A stretch of DNA of 64,000 nt from Desulfobacteraceae bacterium (GCA_030613055.1 JAUWMR010000006.1:1-64000); one strand, 5' to 3'; positions 1 to 10,488 are shown, counted from the stretch's first letter. Numbers and translations are program-made. Notes: generated by a model from the sequence alone, not told the origin.

Positions 1-456
1 ATCCCGGTAAAGTTCGCTTACGGTCCGTTCTCCCTTGCAGCGGAATATGTAATGGGTGAAAACATCGCTACTGCAGGTGGCGGTGGCCTTACTCAACTGA
101 CTTACGCATGGGATCTCATGTCCGGCACTGGACCCAACGACAGCATCAGGATAGTTCAAAACTCTGAAGTAAATGCCTTCTGGATTGATCTGGGTTATAC
201 CATTTCTCATCTTGCATCCTTACATTTTATCTGGGGTATGCAGGATGAGGAATTGGACAAGATCGGTCTTGCCAACGACAGAACGCGTGAAAGTGACATG
301 TGGGGCCTTACCCTGCCTCTGAATATTGCCCCGCACTTCAAGATTACCCCCAGCTACTTTGTGTTTGACTGGGGTGATCAGGAAGACGGCGGCGTAAATC
401 TTGGCGGCCTGGGTAAAGAGACTATGGCTGGTGTCCAGTTCCAGGTGACCTTTTAG
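1..456 (+). CDS. C-terminal part of an outer-membrane beta-barrel (porin-like) protein, 5' truncated by window edge
   Basis: The reading frame is open from the first base, so the start lies outside the window and only the last 151 codons are seen. The sequence alternates polar and hydrophobic residues as in transmembrane beta-strands, and ends in QFQVTF; a C-terminal phenylalanine preceded by alternating hydrophobic residues is the recognition signal for the BAM assembly machinery. It is probably a porin-type protein in the outer membrane. The substrate cannot be read from this fragment. A strong terminator follows, so it ends its own transcript. Confidence 0.75.
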   Translation: MPVKFAYGPFSLAAEYVMGENIATAGGGGLTQLTYAWDLMSGTGPNDSIRIVQNSEVNAFWIDLGYTISHLASLHFIWGMQDEELDKIGLANDRTRESDMWGLTLPLNIAPHFKITPSYFVFDWGDQEDGGVNLGGLGKETMAGVQFQVTF

Positions 457-498
457 GGCATAAACCTATTAACCCCGGGCCTGTTTATTCAGGCTATA

Positions 499-537
499 AA
501 AAAGCCCTCTTCTCCAGACCGGAGTTGAGGGCTTTTT
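499..537 (+). terminator. Rho-independent terminator after the porin gene
   Basis: An 11-bp stem (AAAAAGCCCTC at 499-509 with GAGGGCTTTTT at 527-537) encloses a second short stem (CTCC/GGAG). The T-rich 3' arm gives a U-tract on the plus strand; the A-rich 5' arm makes it potentially bidirectional. Confidence 0.85.
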
Positions 538-600
538 GGTTTTAGGTAATGGGGTAAAGTCTGGTCTTGACTCATCTTTTCAATTCTATTAAAAACAATT

Positions 601-880
601 ATGGCCAGATCACTGAGAGTGCAGTATCCCGACGCATGGTACCATATTATGAACAGAGGCAGAAGAGGGGTGAGCAACGAAGCCCGCAATGTTGCGATCT
701 ATTGACAGAGGCAGCTAAGGGGTTCTAAGCTGGAGGAAATCGGAGAGGAATTTGGCATAAGGCAGCTACAGTATGGTTAGCACGATAATAGAGAGGACAA
801 AAAAAGAGTTAATCAAGAACCGAAGACTCAGGAGACGTATTGAACAACTAAGGCACGAGCTGGAGATGAGTCAAGATTAG
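601..880 (+). pseudogene. Remnant of a REP-associated tyrosine transposase (RAYT, IS200-like Y1 family)
   Basis: Translation from the ATG at 601 gives MARSLRVQYPDAWYHIMNRG, the characteristic start of RAYT/Y1 transposases, but it stops after 34 codons. Beyond the stop, SKLEEIGEEFGI is the C-terminal helix-turn-helix of the same family, and after a further frame change the sequence continues as VSTIIERTKKEL up to the TAG at 878-880. The catalytic middle (HUH motif and tyrosine) is missing. What remains is the two ends of one gene joined by a large internal deletion plus a frameshift, so it is not functional. Confidence 0.8.
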
Positions 881-934
881 ACTCGATCCTATTCCATTGG
901 GCCGTTGAACCAGAAGGAAAAAGGTGATGTCCCC

Positions 935-1165
935 ATGAAAACAAACGTAATAGTAGGACTGAAGCGGGCTTCCTGGCTGTTTGCCATGATAGTAGGCTTG
1001 GTTACGATGATCGTTGTGGCATCAGGTGAAGGATGGGATTATCCAGAAGACTACCTTCCCGGAACAGTAATAGCCACTGTCATTGGCTTCATCGTCTTCA
1101 GGATCGCGATATGGGTGTTCAAGGCATTTGCAGGAATGGACAAAGAGGATTCAGGCAGTGAATAG
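935..1165 (+). CDS. Small two-helix membrane protein, cassette-like
   Basis: A 76-residue protein with two hydrophobic segments (about residues 10-30 and 43-62) and an acidic tail ending DKEDSGSE. The ATG at 935 has an AAGGTG-like ribosome site upstream; an in-frame TTG at 905 is possible but less likely. I do not recognise the family. Its stop codon (1163-1165) touches the attC-like site that follows, the arrangement of an integron gene cassette. It probably sits in the inner membrane; function unknown. Confidence 0.6.
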   Translation: MKTNVIVGLKRASWLFAMIVGLVTMIVVASGEGWDYPEDYLPGTVIATVIGFIVFRIAIWVFKAFAGMDKEDSGSE

Positions 1166-1222
1166 CCCAACCAACCGTTGCATGCGACGGCTGATAGCCG
1201 CGCGTGAACGGCGTCGTTAGGA
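1165..1222 (+). repeat. attC-like integron recombination site
   Basis: The site begins GCCCAAC (matching RYYYAAC) at 1165-1171 and ends GTTAGGA (close to GTTRRRY) at 1216-1222. Between them the strand folds: CCGTT pairs with AACGG, CATGCG with CGCGTG after one unpaired G, and CGGCT with AGCCG around a GAT loop. The single extrahelical base on one arm is a feature of attC sites, which recombine as folded single strands. The last base of the right core departs from consensus. No integrase gene or attI is in the window. Confidence 0.55.
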
Positions 1223-1229
1223 GTCTATA

Positions 1230-1772
1230 GTGAGCAAAGTATATATAATGTTAATAATGGCAATCTTAATATCAATTGCCTGCGGTTCTCCTTCAAACAG
1301 TAGCAATACAGATGAGTCTCCATCACAAGACTTGATTGCTGGATCTGATATGTCACGAGTGAATATACCTGCCAGGGAACATGGTTACTCAAACTTACAA
1401 AATATAGTTATTAGTTCTACAACAGAGCTTAATGAGTATATTCAGTTAATCGAACAGCAGTCAGCATGGAACAACAAAACAGAATTTATAATTGTCCTTC
1501 AGAGTGAAAATATAGACTTTAATTCTATGAATTTACTTATTTACTTTCACACAGAAGGTTCGGGATCAATCGGAGTTTCATTAGCACAGCCTATATGGGA
1601 AGGCGAAAATGCAGTTGTTAATATCACTCGAACTGTTCCTGATGTTGGAACGGCAGATATGGCTTACTACGCATATGCATTCAAAGTAAACAAGGCTATA
1701 CCAAAAGTTATATTCACTATCGGTGATACAAGAGTTGAAATACAAAATATGAACAGCCGGATCGTTAGCTGA
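1230..1772 (+). CDS. Putative lipoprotein, possibly PrcB-like, cassette-like
   Basis: 180 residues starting at a GTG eight bases after the attC-like site. The N-terminus is hydrophobic and reaches Cys18 in SIACGSPSN, a plausible though not perfect lipobox (position -3 is Ser), followed by a Ser/Asn-rich linker. The region from about residue 60 (VISSTTELNEYI) to the end has the strand pattern of PrcB-type protease-complex domains, but this is a weak resemblance. The gene is visibly more AT-rich than its neighbours, as expected of an acquired cassette. Exported lipid-anchored protein; role unknown. Confidence 0.6.
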   Translation: MSKVYIMLIMAILISIACGSPSNSSNTDESPSQDLIAGSDMSRVNIPAREHGYSNLQNIVISSTTELNEYIQLIEQQSAWNNKTEFIIVLQSENIDFNSMNLLIYFHTEGSGSIGVSLAQPIWEGENAVVNITRTVPDVGTADMAYYAYAFKVNKAIPKVIFTIGDTRVEIQNMNSRIVS

Positions 1773-1824
1773 TATTTCCAATTTCAGTCCGGAGATAGTC
1801 ATTTTCAAGCAAGGAGAAAGAGAT

Positions 1825-1929
1825 ATGGGTGATAAAGGAAAAAAAGATAAAGGCAAAAGGGAACAACAAAAAAAGGCACAGCTTAATCCAAAGGAAAAAC
1901 GAAAAGTGAAAAAAGAAAAGAAGAAATAA
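1825..1929 (+). CDS. Very small lysine-rich protein (34 aa)
   Basis: An AAGGAGA ribosome site at 1811-1817 lies well placed before the ATG at 1825. The product begins MGDKGKKDKGKREQQKKAQ and continues almost entirely as Lys, Glu, Gln and Arg. Short basic proteins of this composition starting MGDKG are found as hypothetical proteins in many bacteria; the function is unknown. The good ribosome site and intact frame favour a real gene despite the size. Confidence 0.55.
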   Translation: MGDKGKKDKGKREQQKKAQLNPKEKRKVKKEKKK

Positions 1930-2020
1930 ATTCCCAGTGCTGTCCGGCGACCCTAAATCAAGCACGGAAGTTGTGTGCCTAGTGCCTTGTATCATAAATT
2001 AGGATACTTAAGGCATTTAA

Positions 2021-2035
2021 TCCGCCGAAGGCGGA
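2021..2035. repeat. Short GC hairpin in the gap before oleB
   Basis: TCCGCC, loop GAA, GGCGGA forms a 6-bp hairpin with no T-tract after it, so it is not a clear terminator. The rest of the gap from 1930 to 2180 shows nothing further that I can support. Confidence 0.35.
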
Positions 2036-2180
2036 CAAGGGTTAATTCCCCGCAGATTGCTGCGATGTAGTTCATTCTGCAGATTAGTGTACTGTATTTG
2101 CATCGAGGCTCAAGGCGCAAGGTGTAAGGAATGTTAACCGTGTTGTTTATGCAACATTAGGGTAAAGTGGTAATATTGAC

Positions 2181-3095
2181 ATGAGCAATAATGATCGGAT
2201 CGACATTTCCGTTTTTCGTCACCTTTATCCTTTTAAATCCCACTATATGGATCTAAACGGTCTTAAGTACCACTTCCTGGACGAAGGCGCCGGCGAACCT
2301 GTTGTAATGATTCACGGCAATCCCACATGGTCTTTTTATTATCGCAATCTTATAATAAAACTCTCGCCGCACTTTCGCGCTATTGCAGTAGACCATATCG
2401 GCTGTGGCCTGTCTGATAAACCAGGCACAGACAGATATAATTATATACTAAAAAATCGCGTGGATGATATTGAAGCGTTTATTGACTTCCTTGAATTACA
2501 GGATAAAATAATCCTCATCCTTCACGATTGGGGAGGAATGATCGGCATTGCCTATGCTCTGAGATTTCCGGAAAAGATCAGCCGTATTGTCATTATGAAT
2601 ACCGCCTCCTTTTTCCCGCCGGGCAAGAAAAAGCTCCCCTTAAGATTGCGGCTTGCGCGAAATTTCAGGCTGTTAGCGACTCCGGCTGTTCTTGGTTTTA
2701 ATCTCTTTGCATACAGCGCCCTGTATATGGCAACGCACAAAGGGCTCTCAAAAGATGTTAAATCAGGTCTTACAGCGCCTTACAACTGCTGGAAAAACAG
2801 GATAGCTACCCTTAAGTTCGTTCAGGATATTCCTGTCACTGAAAAGGACACAAGCTACAGCCTGGTAAAATCAACAGATGAAAACCTGGATAAACTCTCG
2901 GGAATACCCATGCTGATTTGCTGGGGCAAGCACGATTTTGTTTTTAACGCTTCCTATCTTGCCGAGTGGCAGCGCCGTTTTCCGGACGCGGAGGTTCATA
3001 CATTTTCAAATGCAGGACATTATGTCCTTGAAGATGAACCTGAGAAGGTCTGCATGCTTGTCAAAGATTTTTTAAACAGGCATTCTTTGTCATGA
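2181..3095 (+). CDS. oleB: OleB-like alpha/beta hydrolase (beta-lactone decarboxylase)
   Basis: 304 residues, an alpha/beta hydrolase of the haloalkane-dehalogenase subgroup. The oxyanion region is HGNPTW (45-50), the nucleophile is Asp116 in HDWGGM rather than serine, the acid is probably Asp252 (GKHDFVF) and the base His280 (NAGHYVLED). OleB proteins use this Asp to decarboxylate cis-beta-lactones to cis-olefins. The assignment rests mainly on the 4-bp overlap (ATGA, 3092-3095) with an OleC-type ligase. OleA and OleD are not nearby. A true haloalkane dehalogenase is the alternative, but that would not explain the linked ligase. Confidence 0.75.
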   Translation: MSNNDRIDISVFRHLYPFKSHYMDLNGLKYHFLDEGAGEPVVMIHGNPTWSFYYRNLIIKLSPHFRAIAVDHIGCGLSDKPGTDRYNYILKNRVDDIEAFIDFLELQDKIILILHDWGGMIGIAYALRFPEKISRIVIMNTASFFPPGKKKLPLRLRLARNFRLLATPAVLGFNLFAYSALYMATHKGLSKDVKSGLTAPYNCWKNRIATLKFVQDIPVTEKDTSYSLVKSTDENLDKLSGIPMLICWGKHDFVFNASYLAEWQRRFPDAEVHTFSNAGHYVLEDEPEKVCMLVKDFLNRHSLS

Positions 3096-4732
3096 ATATT
3101 TCATCGCACCTGAAAAGGATGGCCGAAATACAGCCGTATAAAAGGGCTGTAGTCTATTCCGCCGGTAAAGATAAAAACGGCCGTATAGCATATGCCCACC
3201 TGACATTTCAGCAGCTTGATCAGGAATCTGACTGTCTGGCCTGCGGGCTTGAAAAGGCTGGAATTACACGCGGCACAAGGACCATATTAATGGTTAAGCC
3301 AGGTGTTGAGTTTTTTGCCCTGACATTTGCCATTTTTAAAGTTGGAGCCGTGCCGGTTGTTGTTGATCCGGGCATGGGAATAAAACGCATGCTTCTTTGC
3401 CTTGAAGAAAGCAGGGCTGGAGCTTTCATCGGAGTTCCCATCGCCCATGCACTTCGAACTTTCTTTCCAAAATATTTCAAAACTATAAAGACAAATGTCA
3501 CCGTCGGCCGGCGATGGTTCTGGAAAGGACTAACCCTGAAACATATCCGCCAGACTCCATGGCAACCATATATCGCTGCCAAAACCGGACGGGACGAAAC
3601 AGCAGCCATCCTGTTTACAACGGGAAACACAGGGCCTGCCAAAGGAGCAGTATATACCCACGGTATATTTGACGCCCAGATCCGCCATATACAATCACAC
3701 TTCAATATAACCCCTGATGAAATAGATCTGCCCACATTCCCGCTTTTTGCGCTTTTCGATCCAGCCCTTGGGATGACGGCTGTAATTCCGGACATGGATC
3801 CTACAAAACCTGCCCATGTGAATCCTGAGAAAATCATCGAAGCAATCGTAAACCAGGGCGTTACAAACATGTTTGCCTCTCCTGCCCTGCTGAATCGTGT
3901 AGGACGCTATGGCAAAAACAAAAGGATAAAACTACCCTCATTAAAAAGGGTTATTTCAGCCGGGGCCCCGGTATCTCCAGCCAACATCGAACAGTTTTCT
4001 TCCATGCTGTGTAACGATACAGAGATACACACACCTTACGGCGCCACAGAAGCCGTTCCCATTATATCCATCGGCAGCAATGAAATCCTTTCAGAAACCA
4101 GAAAGCTCAGTGAACAGGGATACGGCATATGCGTGGGCCGTCCCATTGACGATCTAAATATTCAAATAATAAAGATCAGCGACTATGATCCCATTGAAAA
4201 ATGGTCGGATGAGCTTGTTGTTTCTGATGGTGAAATCGGTGAAATCATAGTAAGCGGAGATCTTGTAACCAGGCAATATTTTGAAAAACCGGATGCTGAT
4301 GCTCTTGCCAAAATCAATGATGGAGACCGGATATGGCACAGAATGGGAGATCTCGGCTGGATGGATAAAAAAGGAAGAATCTGGTTCTGCGGCCGTAAAA
4401 GTCACCGTGTGATCACTAAAAATGGAACTCTTTTCACCATTCCATATGAGGCGATCTTTAACAATCACCCAGAGGTATTTCGAAGTGCCCTTGTCGGAAT
4501 CGGGCACTCGCCTGAACAAAAACCGGCAATCTGCATAGAGTTAGAAGCTGGAAATAAAAGGAAAAACAAAAAAATGATCAAAAAGGAGCTTTTTGAACTC
4601 GCAAAGAAAAATGTATTGACCGAAAATATTGAAACCATACTGTTTCACAGGGCATTTCCTGTTGATATAAGACACAACTCAAAGATTTTTCGTGAAAAAC
4701 TGGCAGTATGGGCAGAAAAAAAGGTAAATTGA
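3092..4732 (+). CDS. oleC: OleC-like AMP-binding enzyme (beta-lactone synthetase)
   Basis: 546 residues of the ANL (acyl-CoA synthetase) superfamily. The phosphate loop is LFTTGNTGPAK at about 175-185, the TPYGATEAVP motif lies near 313-322, and the GDLGWMDKKGRIWFCGRKSHRV region near 418-440 holds the hinge before the C-terminal domain. OleC cyclises a beta-hydroxy acid to a beta-lactone with ATP, and OleB next door decarboxylates the lactone. The start overlaps the oleB stop, implying translational coupling. A plain fatty acyl-CoA ligase is the alternative; the FCGRKSHRV ending and the pairing favour OleC. Confidence 0.78.
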   Translation: MNISSHLKRMAEIQPYKRAVVYSAGKDKNGRIAYAHLTFQQLDQESDCLACGLEKAGITRGTRTILMVKPGVEFFALTFAIFKVGAVPVVVDPGMGIKRMLLCLEESRAGAFIGVPIAHALRTFFPKYFKTIKTNVTVGRRWFWKGLTLKHIRQTPWQPYIAAKTGRDETAAILFTTGNTGPAKGAVYTHGIFDAQIRHIQSHFNITPDEIDLPTFPLFALFDPALGMTAVIPDMDPTKPAHVNPEKIIEAIVNQGVTNMFASPALLNRVGRYGKNKRIKLPSLKRVISAGAPVSPANIEQFSSMLCNDTEIHTPYGATEAVPIISIGSNEILSETRKLSEQGYGICVGRPIDDLNIQIIKISDYDPIEKWSDELVVSDGEIGEIIVSGDLVTRQYFEKPDADALAKINDGDRIWHRMGDLGWMDKKGRIWFCGRKSHRVITKNGTLFTIPYEAIFNNHPEVFRSALVGIGHSPEQKPAICIELEAGNKRKNKKMIKKELFELAKKNVLTENIETILFHRAFPVDIRHNSKIFREKLAVWAEKKVN

Positions 4733-4841
4733 AATAAACTACTCATGAATGGGGTCATGTCACCCTTCAATTGGACTTTTTCTACAGACCCGTTAGATGG
4801 TAGCAATCGAATCGCGAATCCAATATAGAAAAGTAGTCAAT

Positions 4842-5387
4842 ATGAAAAAGCTTATAGATGAATATCTTCCATTGTTTCACTTCTCTGAAACTCATGAAAC
4901 AGAAGTGAACGCGCCAGCTAATGTAGTATACTCCTCTGTCTTGGCATGTGACTTGGGTCGGTCTGCAATTGTCAGATTCCTTTTTCGTCTTCGGCGCCTC
5001 CCTAAATGCGAGATAACCGTTGAGGGTTTGCAGCAGATCGGCTTCCGTTTGCTTGCCAGGCGTGAAGATAGAGAAATAGTTTTTGGGCTCATTGGAAAAT
5101 TCTGGACTTCATCCGCCGGGATACTCCCTTTTCAGCCTGAAGAATTTGTTTCATTCGATGGCAAAGGATATGCAAAGGTCGCTGGCAATCTATTGGCAGT
5201 GCCAATTACATCTCATAGCACTCGCCTAATAACAGAAACCCGCGTTCAATGCACCTCGTCTTGGAGTCGTGTTAGCTTCGCACTCTACTGGTCACTAATC
5301 AGACCGTTTAGCGGGTTGATCAGGAGGGAGTGGCTAAGGTTAATCAAGCAGCATGCGGAAAACGCTCTTGAACAGTCGGACACATAG
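4842..5387 (+). CDS. SRPBCC/START-like domain protein
   Basis: About 181 residues from the ATG at 4842; an in-frame ATG at 4797 would add 15 residues but neither has a convincing ribosome site. The pattern VNAPANVVYSSVLACDLGRS near the N-terminus resembles the first strand and helix of SRPBCC (Bet v1-like) proteins that enclose hydrophobic ligands, and the C-terminal part (SRVSFALYWSLIRPFSGLIRREWL) fits the long closing helix of that fold. No catalytic residues are evident. It follows oleBC by about 110 bp in the same direction, but a functional link is not shown. Family-level assignment only. Confidence 0.5.
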   Translation: MKKLIDEYLPLFHFSETHETEVNAPANVVYSSVLACDLGRSAIVRFLFRLRRLPKCEITVEGLQQIGFRLLARREDREIVFGLIGKFWTSSAGILPFQPEEFVSFDGKGYAKVAGNLLAVPITSHSTRLITETRVQCTSSWSRVSFALYWSLIRPFSGLIRREWLRLIKQHAENALEQSDT

Positions 5388-5535
5388 GTAGGTTTCAGAT
5401 AAAATCAGTGTTATAGCTTTTAACAACTTTTGCGTAAGATTCTGGAACTGGTGAGCTTTGTAGTTAACTCGTCACAAACAATTAGGCTTCACGTTTACAT
5501 GTTGCTTTGCCCGTGGGTAATATAGAGGTGCGAAG

Positions 5536-6504
5536 ATGAGACAAATTGACTTTATGGAAATCGAAGGCATTAAGGTTGGGCACGCACAGGATTTGAAAGC
5601 AGCAACCGGTTGCACTGTCATAATTAGTGAAAAAGGGACAACAGTTGGAGTAGACGTGAGAGGTGGCGCTCCTGGAACAAGAGAAACCGATCTCTTGAAT
5701 CCAGTTAATCTGGTGCACAAGGCCCACGCAATCCTCTTGGCAGGGGGGAGCGCATTCGGGTTAGATGCGGCCGCTGGAGTAATGCAATATCTTGAGGAGA
5801 ATAACATTGGTTTTGATGTTCGGGTTACTCGGGTTCCCATTGTCTGTGGCGCGGCGTTATTTGATCTGACGATCGGTGATCATAGAGTCAGGCCAGATAA
5901 AGAAATGGGTTATCATGCCTGTTTGAATGCCAGTTCTGTTGAGTGTAGGCAGGGATGTATAGGGGCAGGCACAGGGGCTACGGTAGGCAAGATTCTGGGC
6001 ATGGGTCGAGCCATGAAGAGTGGCTTGGGGTGTTTCGCCCTGGAGGCTGAAGGTCTTAAGGTCGGCGCGTTGGTCGCGGTAAACTGCCTGGGAGATGTCG
6101 TGGATCCTCTGTCCGGAAAGAAGCTGGCTGGTCCACTCAATGATGACATGCAGACCTTAGCCGACACTGAAGAAATTATGATCAAGTCATACTCCGACAC
6201 AAAGAGTCTTTTCAGTGGTAATACCACTATTGGCGTTGTAGCCACAAATGCGGCCTTTACAAAAGCACAAGCCACAAAGCTAGCTTCCATGGCTCAAAAT
6301 GGATATGCCAGGACTATGAGACCTGCTCATTCAATGTACGATGGTGATACGATATTTGCCATATCTGCCGGCAGCATTGAAGCAGATCTTAGCGTGGTGG
6401 GCTTACTTGCCGCAAGAGTCATGGAGAGGGCGGTGATAGCAACGGTTGAGAATGCTAAATCGCTCTGCGGTCTAAAGTGTTGCGCTGACCTGAAAACGAG
6501 TTAG
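5536..6504 (+). CDS. P1-family peptidase (S58, DmpA-like self-processing aminopeptidase)
   Basis: 322 residues starting with a good GAGGTGCGAAG ribosome site. The family signatures are VGHAQD near the start, GVDVRGGAPGTRETDLL, LLAGGSAFGLDAA, and the autocleavage region NTTIGVVATNA at about 233-243. Peptidase S58 enzymes are made as one chain and self-cleave before a Ser/Thr that becomes the nucleophile, acting on N-terminal or beta-amino peptide bonds. No signal peptide is seen, so it is probably cytoplasmic. It stands alone between the SRPBCC gene and the convergent ccsA gene. Confidence 0.85.
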   Translation: MRQIDFMEIEGIKVGHAQDLKAATGCTVIISEKGTTVGVDVRGGAPGTRETDLLNPVNLVHKAHAILLAGGSAFGLDAAAGVMQYLEENNIGFDVRVTRVPIVCGAALFDLTIGDHRVRPDKEMGYHACLNASSVECRQGCIGAGTGATVGKILGMGRAMKSGLGCFALEAEGLKVGALVAVNCLGDVVDPLSGKKLAGPLNDDMQTLADTEEIMIKSYSDTKSLFSGNTTIGVVATNAAFTKAQATKLASMAQNGYARTMRPAHSMYDGDTIFAISAGSIEADLSVVGLLAARVMERAVIATVENAKSLCGLKCCADLKTS

Positions 6505-6614
6505 CAATCGCTTCGAGTCGAATTGTCTCAGGTTGTAAATGGGGACATTGGTTTCAAAACGACTTAAAGGCACATACTGAAAGATATGTTCTTGTCAGAG
6601 CTCTTACATTCTTT

Positions 6615-7457
6615 CTATGACTTTGCATAGCTGTGGAGGCCGGCTAAGTAATTTACCCCGAAATAGGTAAACATCACGCATGCAAAACCGACGAAACACA
6701 GGACTGCAATTTTTTTCCCCTTCCAGCCCCTTACCAGGCGGGAATGCAATACAGATGCGTAAATAAGCCAGGTGATAAGAGACCACGTTTCCTTTGGGTC
6801 CCAGCTCCAGTAACTCCCCCAGGCGGAATGGGCCCAGACCGATCCCGTAATAATACCGAGTGTCAACATCAAAAAGCCTATCACCACCATCTGGTAGTTG
6901 AGTTCATCGAGGATAACCGGATTGGGAATCAACCTCAGAAAGATGTTGCCTCTGCCTTCTCTGTCCAAACGCTTAATAAGGTACATCAAACTAAGCCCAA
7001 AGGAGAGGCCGAACGCGGCATAGCCGAAAAAGCATGTAATGACATGGCTGATGAGCCAGTTGCTCTTGAGGGCCGGGATCAGGGGCTGGATGCTGCTGTT
7101 TATATTAGGGGAGAAAGAGGCATAGGCCATGGCAAGAAAGGCTAAGGGCGAAACAAAGGCCCCCATGGTCCTGTTTTTTGTCCGCCATTCCACGATCAGA
7201 TAAAGTAAAACTATGGTCCATGCAAAGAATATCAGGGACTCATAAAGATTTGAAAAAGGGGCGTGTCCAATCCCCAGCATGTATGATTCCACCCACCTGA
7301 TAGTTATGGCAACGGTATGGCCGGCAAACCCGGCTATTAAAACATATGTAGCTGCCCGGCCTAAGATCTCCCTGGCAAAAAGCATCATGAGCAGGTAGAG
7401 AAAGAATACGCCAAAATATACAAATGTTATGTAACTGAGGATTGTGGAATTAAGCAT
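6615..7457 (-). CDS. ccsA: Cytochrome c biogenesis protein CcsA/ResC (system II haem handling)
   Basis: 280 residues with about eight transmembrane segments and the WWD-type motif WSWDPKETWSLITWLIY near residue 220, which holds haem on the outer face of the membrane in CcsA/CcmC/CcmF proteins. Downstream of resB by 16 bp on the same strand, so the two form a standard system II pair delivering haem to apocytochromes c. Multihaem c-type cytochromes are typical of sulfate-reducing Desulfobacterota, which fits the rest of the window. Confidence 0.9.
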   Translation of the reverse strand: MLNSTILSYITFVYFGVFFLYLLMMLFAREILGRAATYVLIAGFAGHTVAITIRWVESYMLGIGHAPFSNLYESLIFFAWTIVLLYLIVEWRTKNRTMGAFVSPLAFLAMAYASFSPNINSSIQPLIPALKSNWLISHVITCFFGYAAFGLSFGLSLMYLIKRLDREGRGNIFLRLIPNPVILDELNYQMVVIGFLMLTLGIITGSVWAHSAWGSYWSWDPKETWSLITWLIYASVLHSRLVRGWKGKKIAVLCFVGFACVMFTYFGVNYLAGLHSYAKS

Positions 7458-7473
7458 GATTTTTAGCCTGAGC

Positions 7474-8880
7474 TTAAAATAGATCTTTAAGATTTTCTGT
7501 CAAATGTTCAAGTTCCCTTTTAAGTCCCACTGGATTTTTGTTTGAAGTCCCTGCTAAGCTGAGATCTAATTCTCCATTGCTTTTTATCAACCTTACCCAT
7601 ATTTTCCTGTGGGATGAAAAGAAGGCGACAAAAAACCCGGCTATTATCAAAAAAAAGCCTGTCCATACGATGGACACGCCCGGATCCCTGTTAACTTGCA
7701 GTCCGGTATAAAAAACGGCATCCAGGCCATCTAAGAAAAAGGTGTATGGTTTAAAGGCCGAGGAATTCAGTTTAGTATTACGGCTCATAAGATCAGGGAA
7801 TCGTTTCAGGATCTTTTCCTGGTCCCGGAACACCCAGAAGCTGGTTTCATCCCCCTGTTCCGGCCGGACAGAGATCAAGACGGCCGGTCCCATCATTCCC
7901 ATAAGGTTGGTACTTACCTTCACCACACTGAATTGCCCCTCTTTACCGGGCAGTGGTACCGACTTTCGGGTTTCAACATCAAGACTTGTTATCTCAAGCG
8001 GACTTGCAGGTCTGTGTATCTTCAGGCGGACCTTTTTTCCGGGGACCTTGCCGTAGGTGGACTGGTAAAAGGTCACCCCCCTGAATTGAACAGGATGATT
8101 TACCAGAACGTTCTTTTTTTCCACTGTTTTCCCGTCTACAATAAAACTAAGGACTGACCGGTATTCCTTGGGTGCGCCGTTTTCATAAAATTGCACTGTG
8201 AAATTGTCGAGGCGAACCCCAAAGTCCAGTTTTAGAGGGGACATCTTTTTCCTCAATGTGACAGTATCGATCTCTTCTCCTTCAACAATATTGACATATG
8301 CCTCAAATCCGAAAAATGACCCAGCAAGCCCCCCGATAAGGATAAGAACCACGCTTAAATGAACAAGATAGACGCCAAAATGGGAGAATCGTCCTTTTTG
8401 CCCGTAAAAAAAATATCTGTCTGCTGTTTCCTTTTTTTGAATTTTTTTATAACGGGATCGAAAGAGTTGTTCCACTTTATCGGCACTTTCTTTCAGTTTC
8501 CCCTTAACAAGGAAAGCCTGTAGCGGCGGCAGGTCTTCAAAGGGTTTGTCCCTGTCCGGTCTCGGGATTGCCCGGAATCGTTTCCATGCCGCGGGAAAAC
8601 GGTCAACAGAACAGATGATAATATTGAATGTAAGGCAGCCCAACAGGATCCTGAACCAGAGGGAGTGGTACATGTCGAAAAGATCAAGGAAGCTTAGAAA
8701 CCTGAACATTTCAGGACTGAGTTTTCTGGCAAATTCAATTGCACCCTGGCCCTGCTGGGGAATGACCGTACCTGAAATGGAGGCGATAGCCAGGATGATC
8801 AGCAGGGAAATCGTCAGCCTGACTGAACTGAAGAATTGCCAGGGCAGATTTGGTTTGTCTTTTTCTGTTGTTTTATTCAT
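7474..8880 (-). CDS. resB: Cytochrome c biogenesis protein ResB/Ccs1
   Basis: 468 residues. Transmembrane segments lie near residues 20-42 (SSVRLTISLLIILAIASISGTVIPQ, a typical ResB start), 75-95, 170-190 and near 410-430, with a large extracytoplasmic domain between the third and fourth. ResB and CcsA form the system II haem-transport and ligation complex. It is the first gene of the pair and is divergent from serS, with about 330 bp between them. The start at 8880 has only a weak ribosome site, but the N-terminal sequence fits the family. Confidence 0.87.
   Translation of the reverse strand: MNKTTEKDKPNLPWQFFSSVRLTISLLIILAIASISGTVIPQQGQGAIEFARKLSPEMFRFLSFLDLFDMYHSLWFRILLGCLTFNIIICSVDRFPAAWKRFRAIPRPDRDKPFEDLPPLQAFLVKGKLKESADKVEQLFRSRYKKIQKKETADRYFFYGQKGRFSHFGVYLVHLSVVLILIGGLAGSFFGFEAYVNIVEGEEIDTVTLRKKMSPLKLDFGVRLDNFTVQFYENGAPKEYRSVLSFIVDGKTVEKKNVLVNHPVQFRGVTFYQSTYGKVPGKKVRLKIHRPASPLEITSLDVETRKSVPLPGKEGQFSVVKVSTNLMGMMGPAVLISVRPEQGDETSFWVFRDQEKILKRFPDLMSRNTKLNSSAFKPYTFFLDGLDAVFYTGLQVNRDPGVSIVWTGFFLIIAGFFVAFFSSHRKIWVRLIKSNGELDLSLAGTSNKNPVGLKRELEHLTENLKDLF

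Positions 8881-10488
<1,608 letters not shown>

Noticed and set aside
4791-4800. GTTAGAT near 4793 as a second attC end
   Set aside because: No matching RYYYAAC partner and no foldable hairpin were found upstream.
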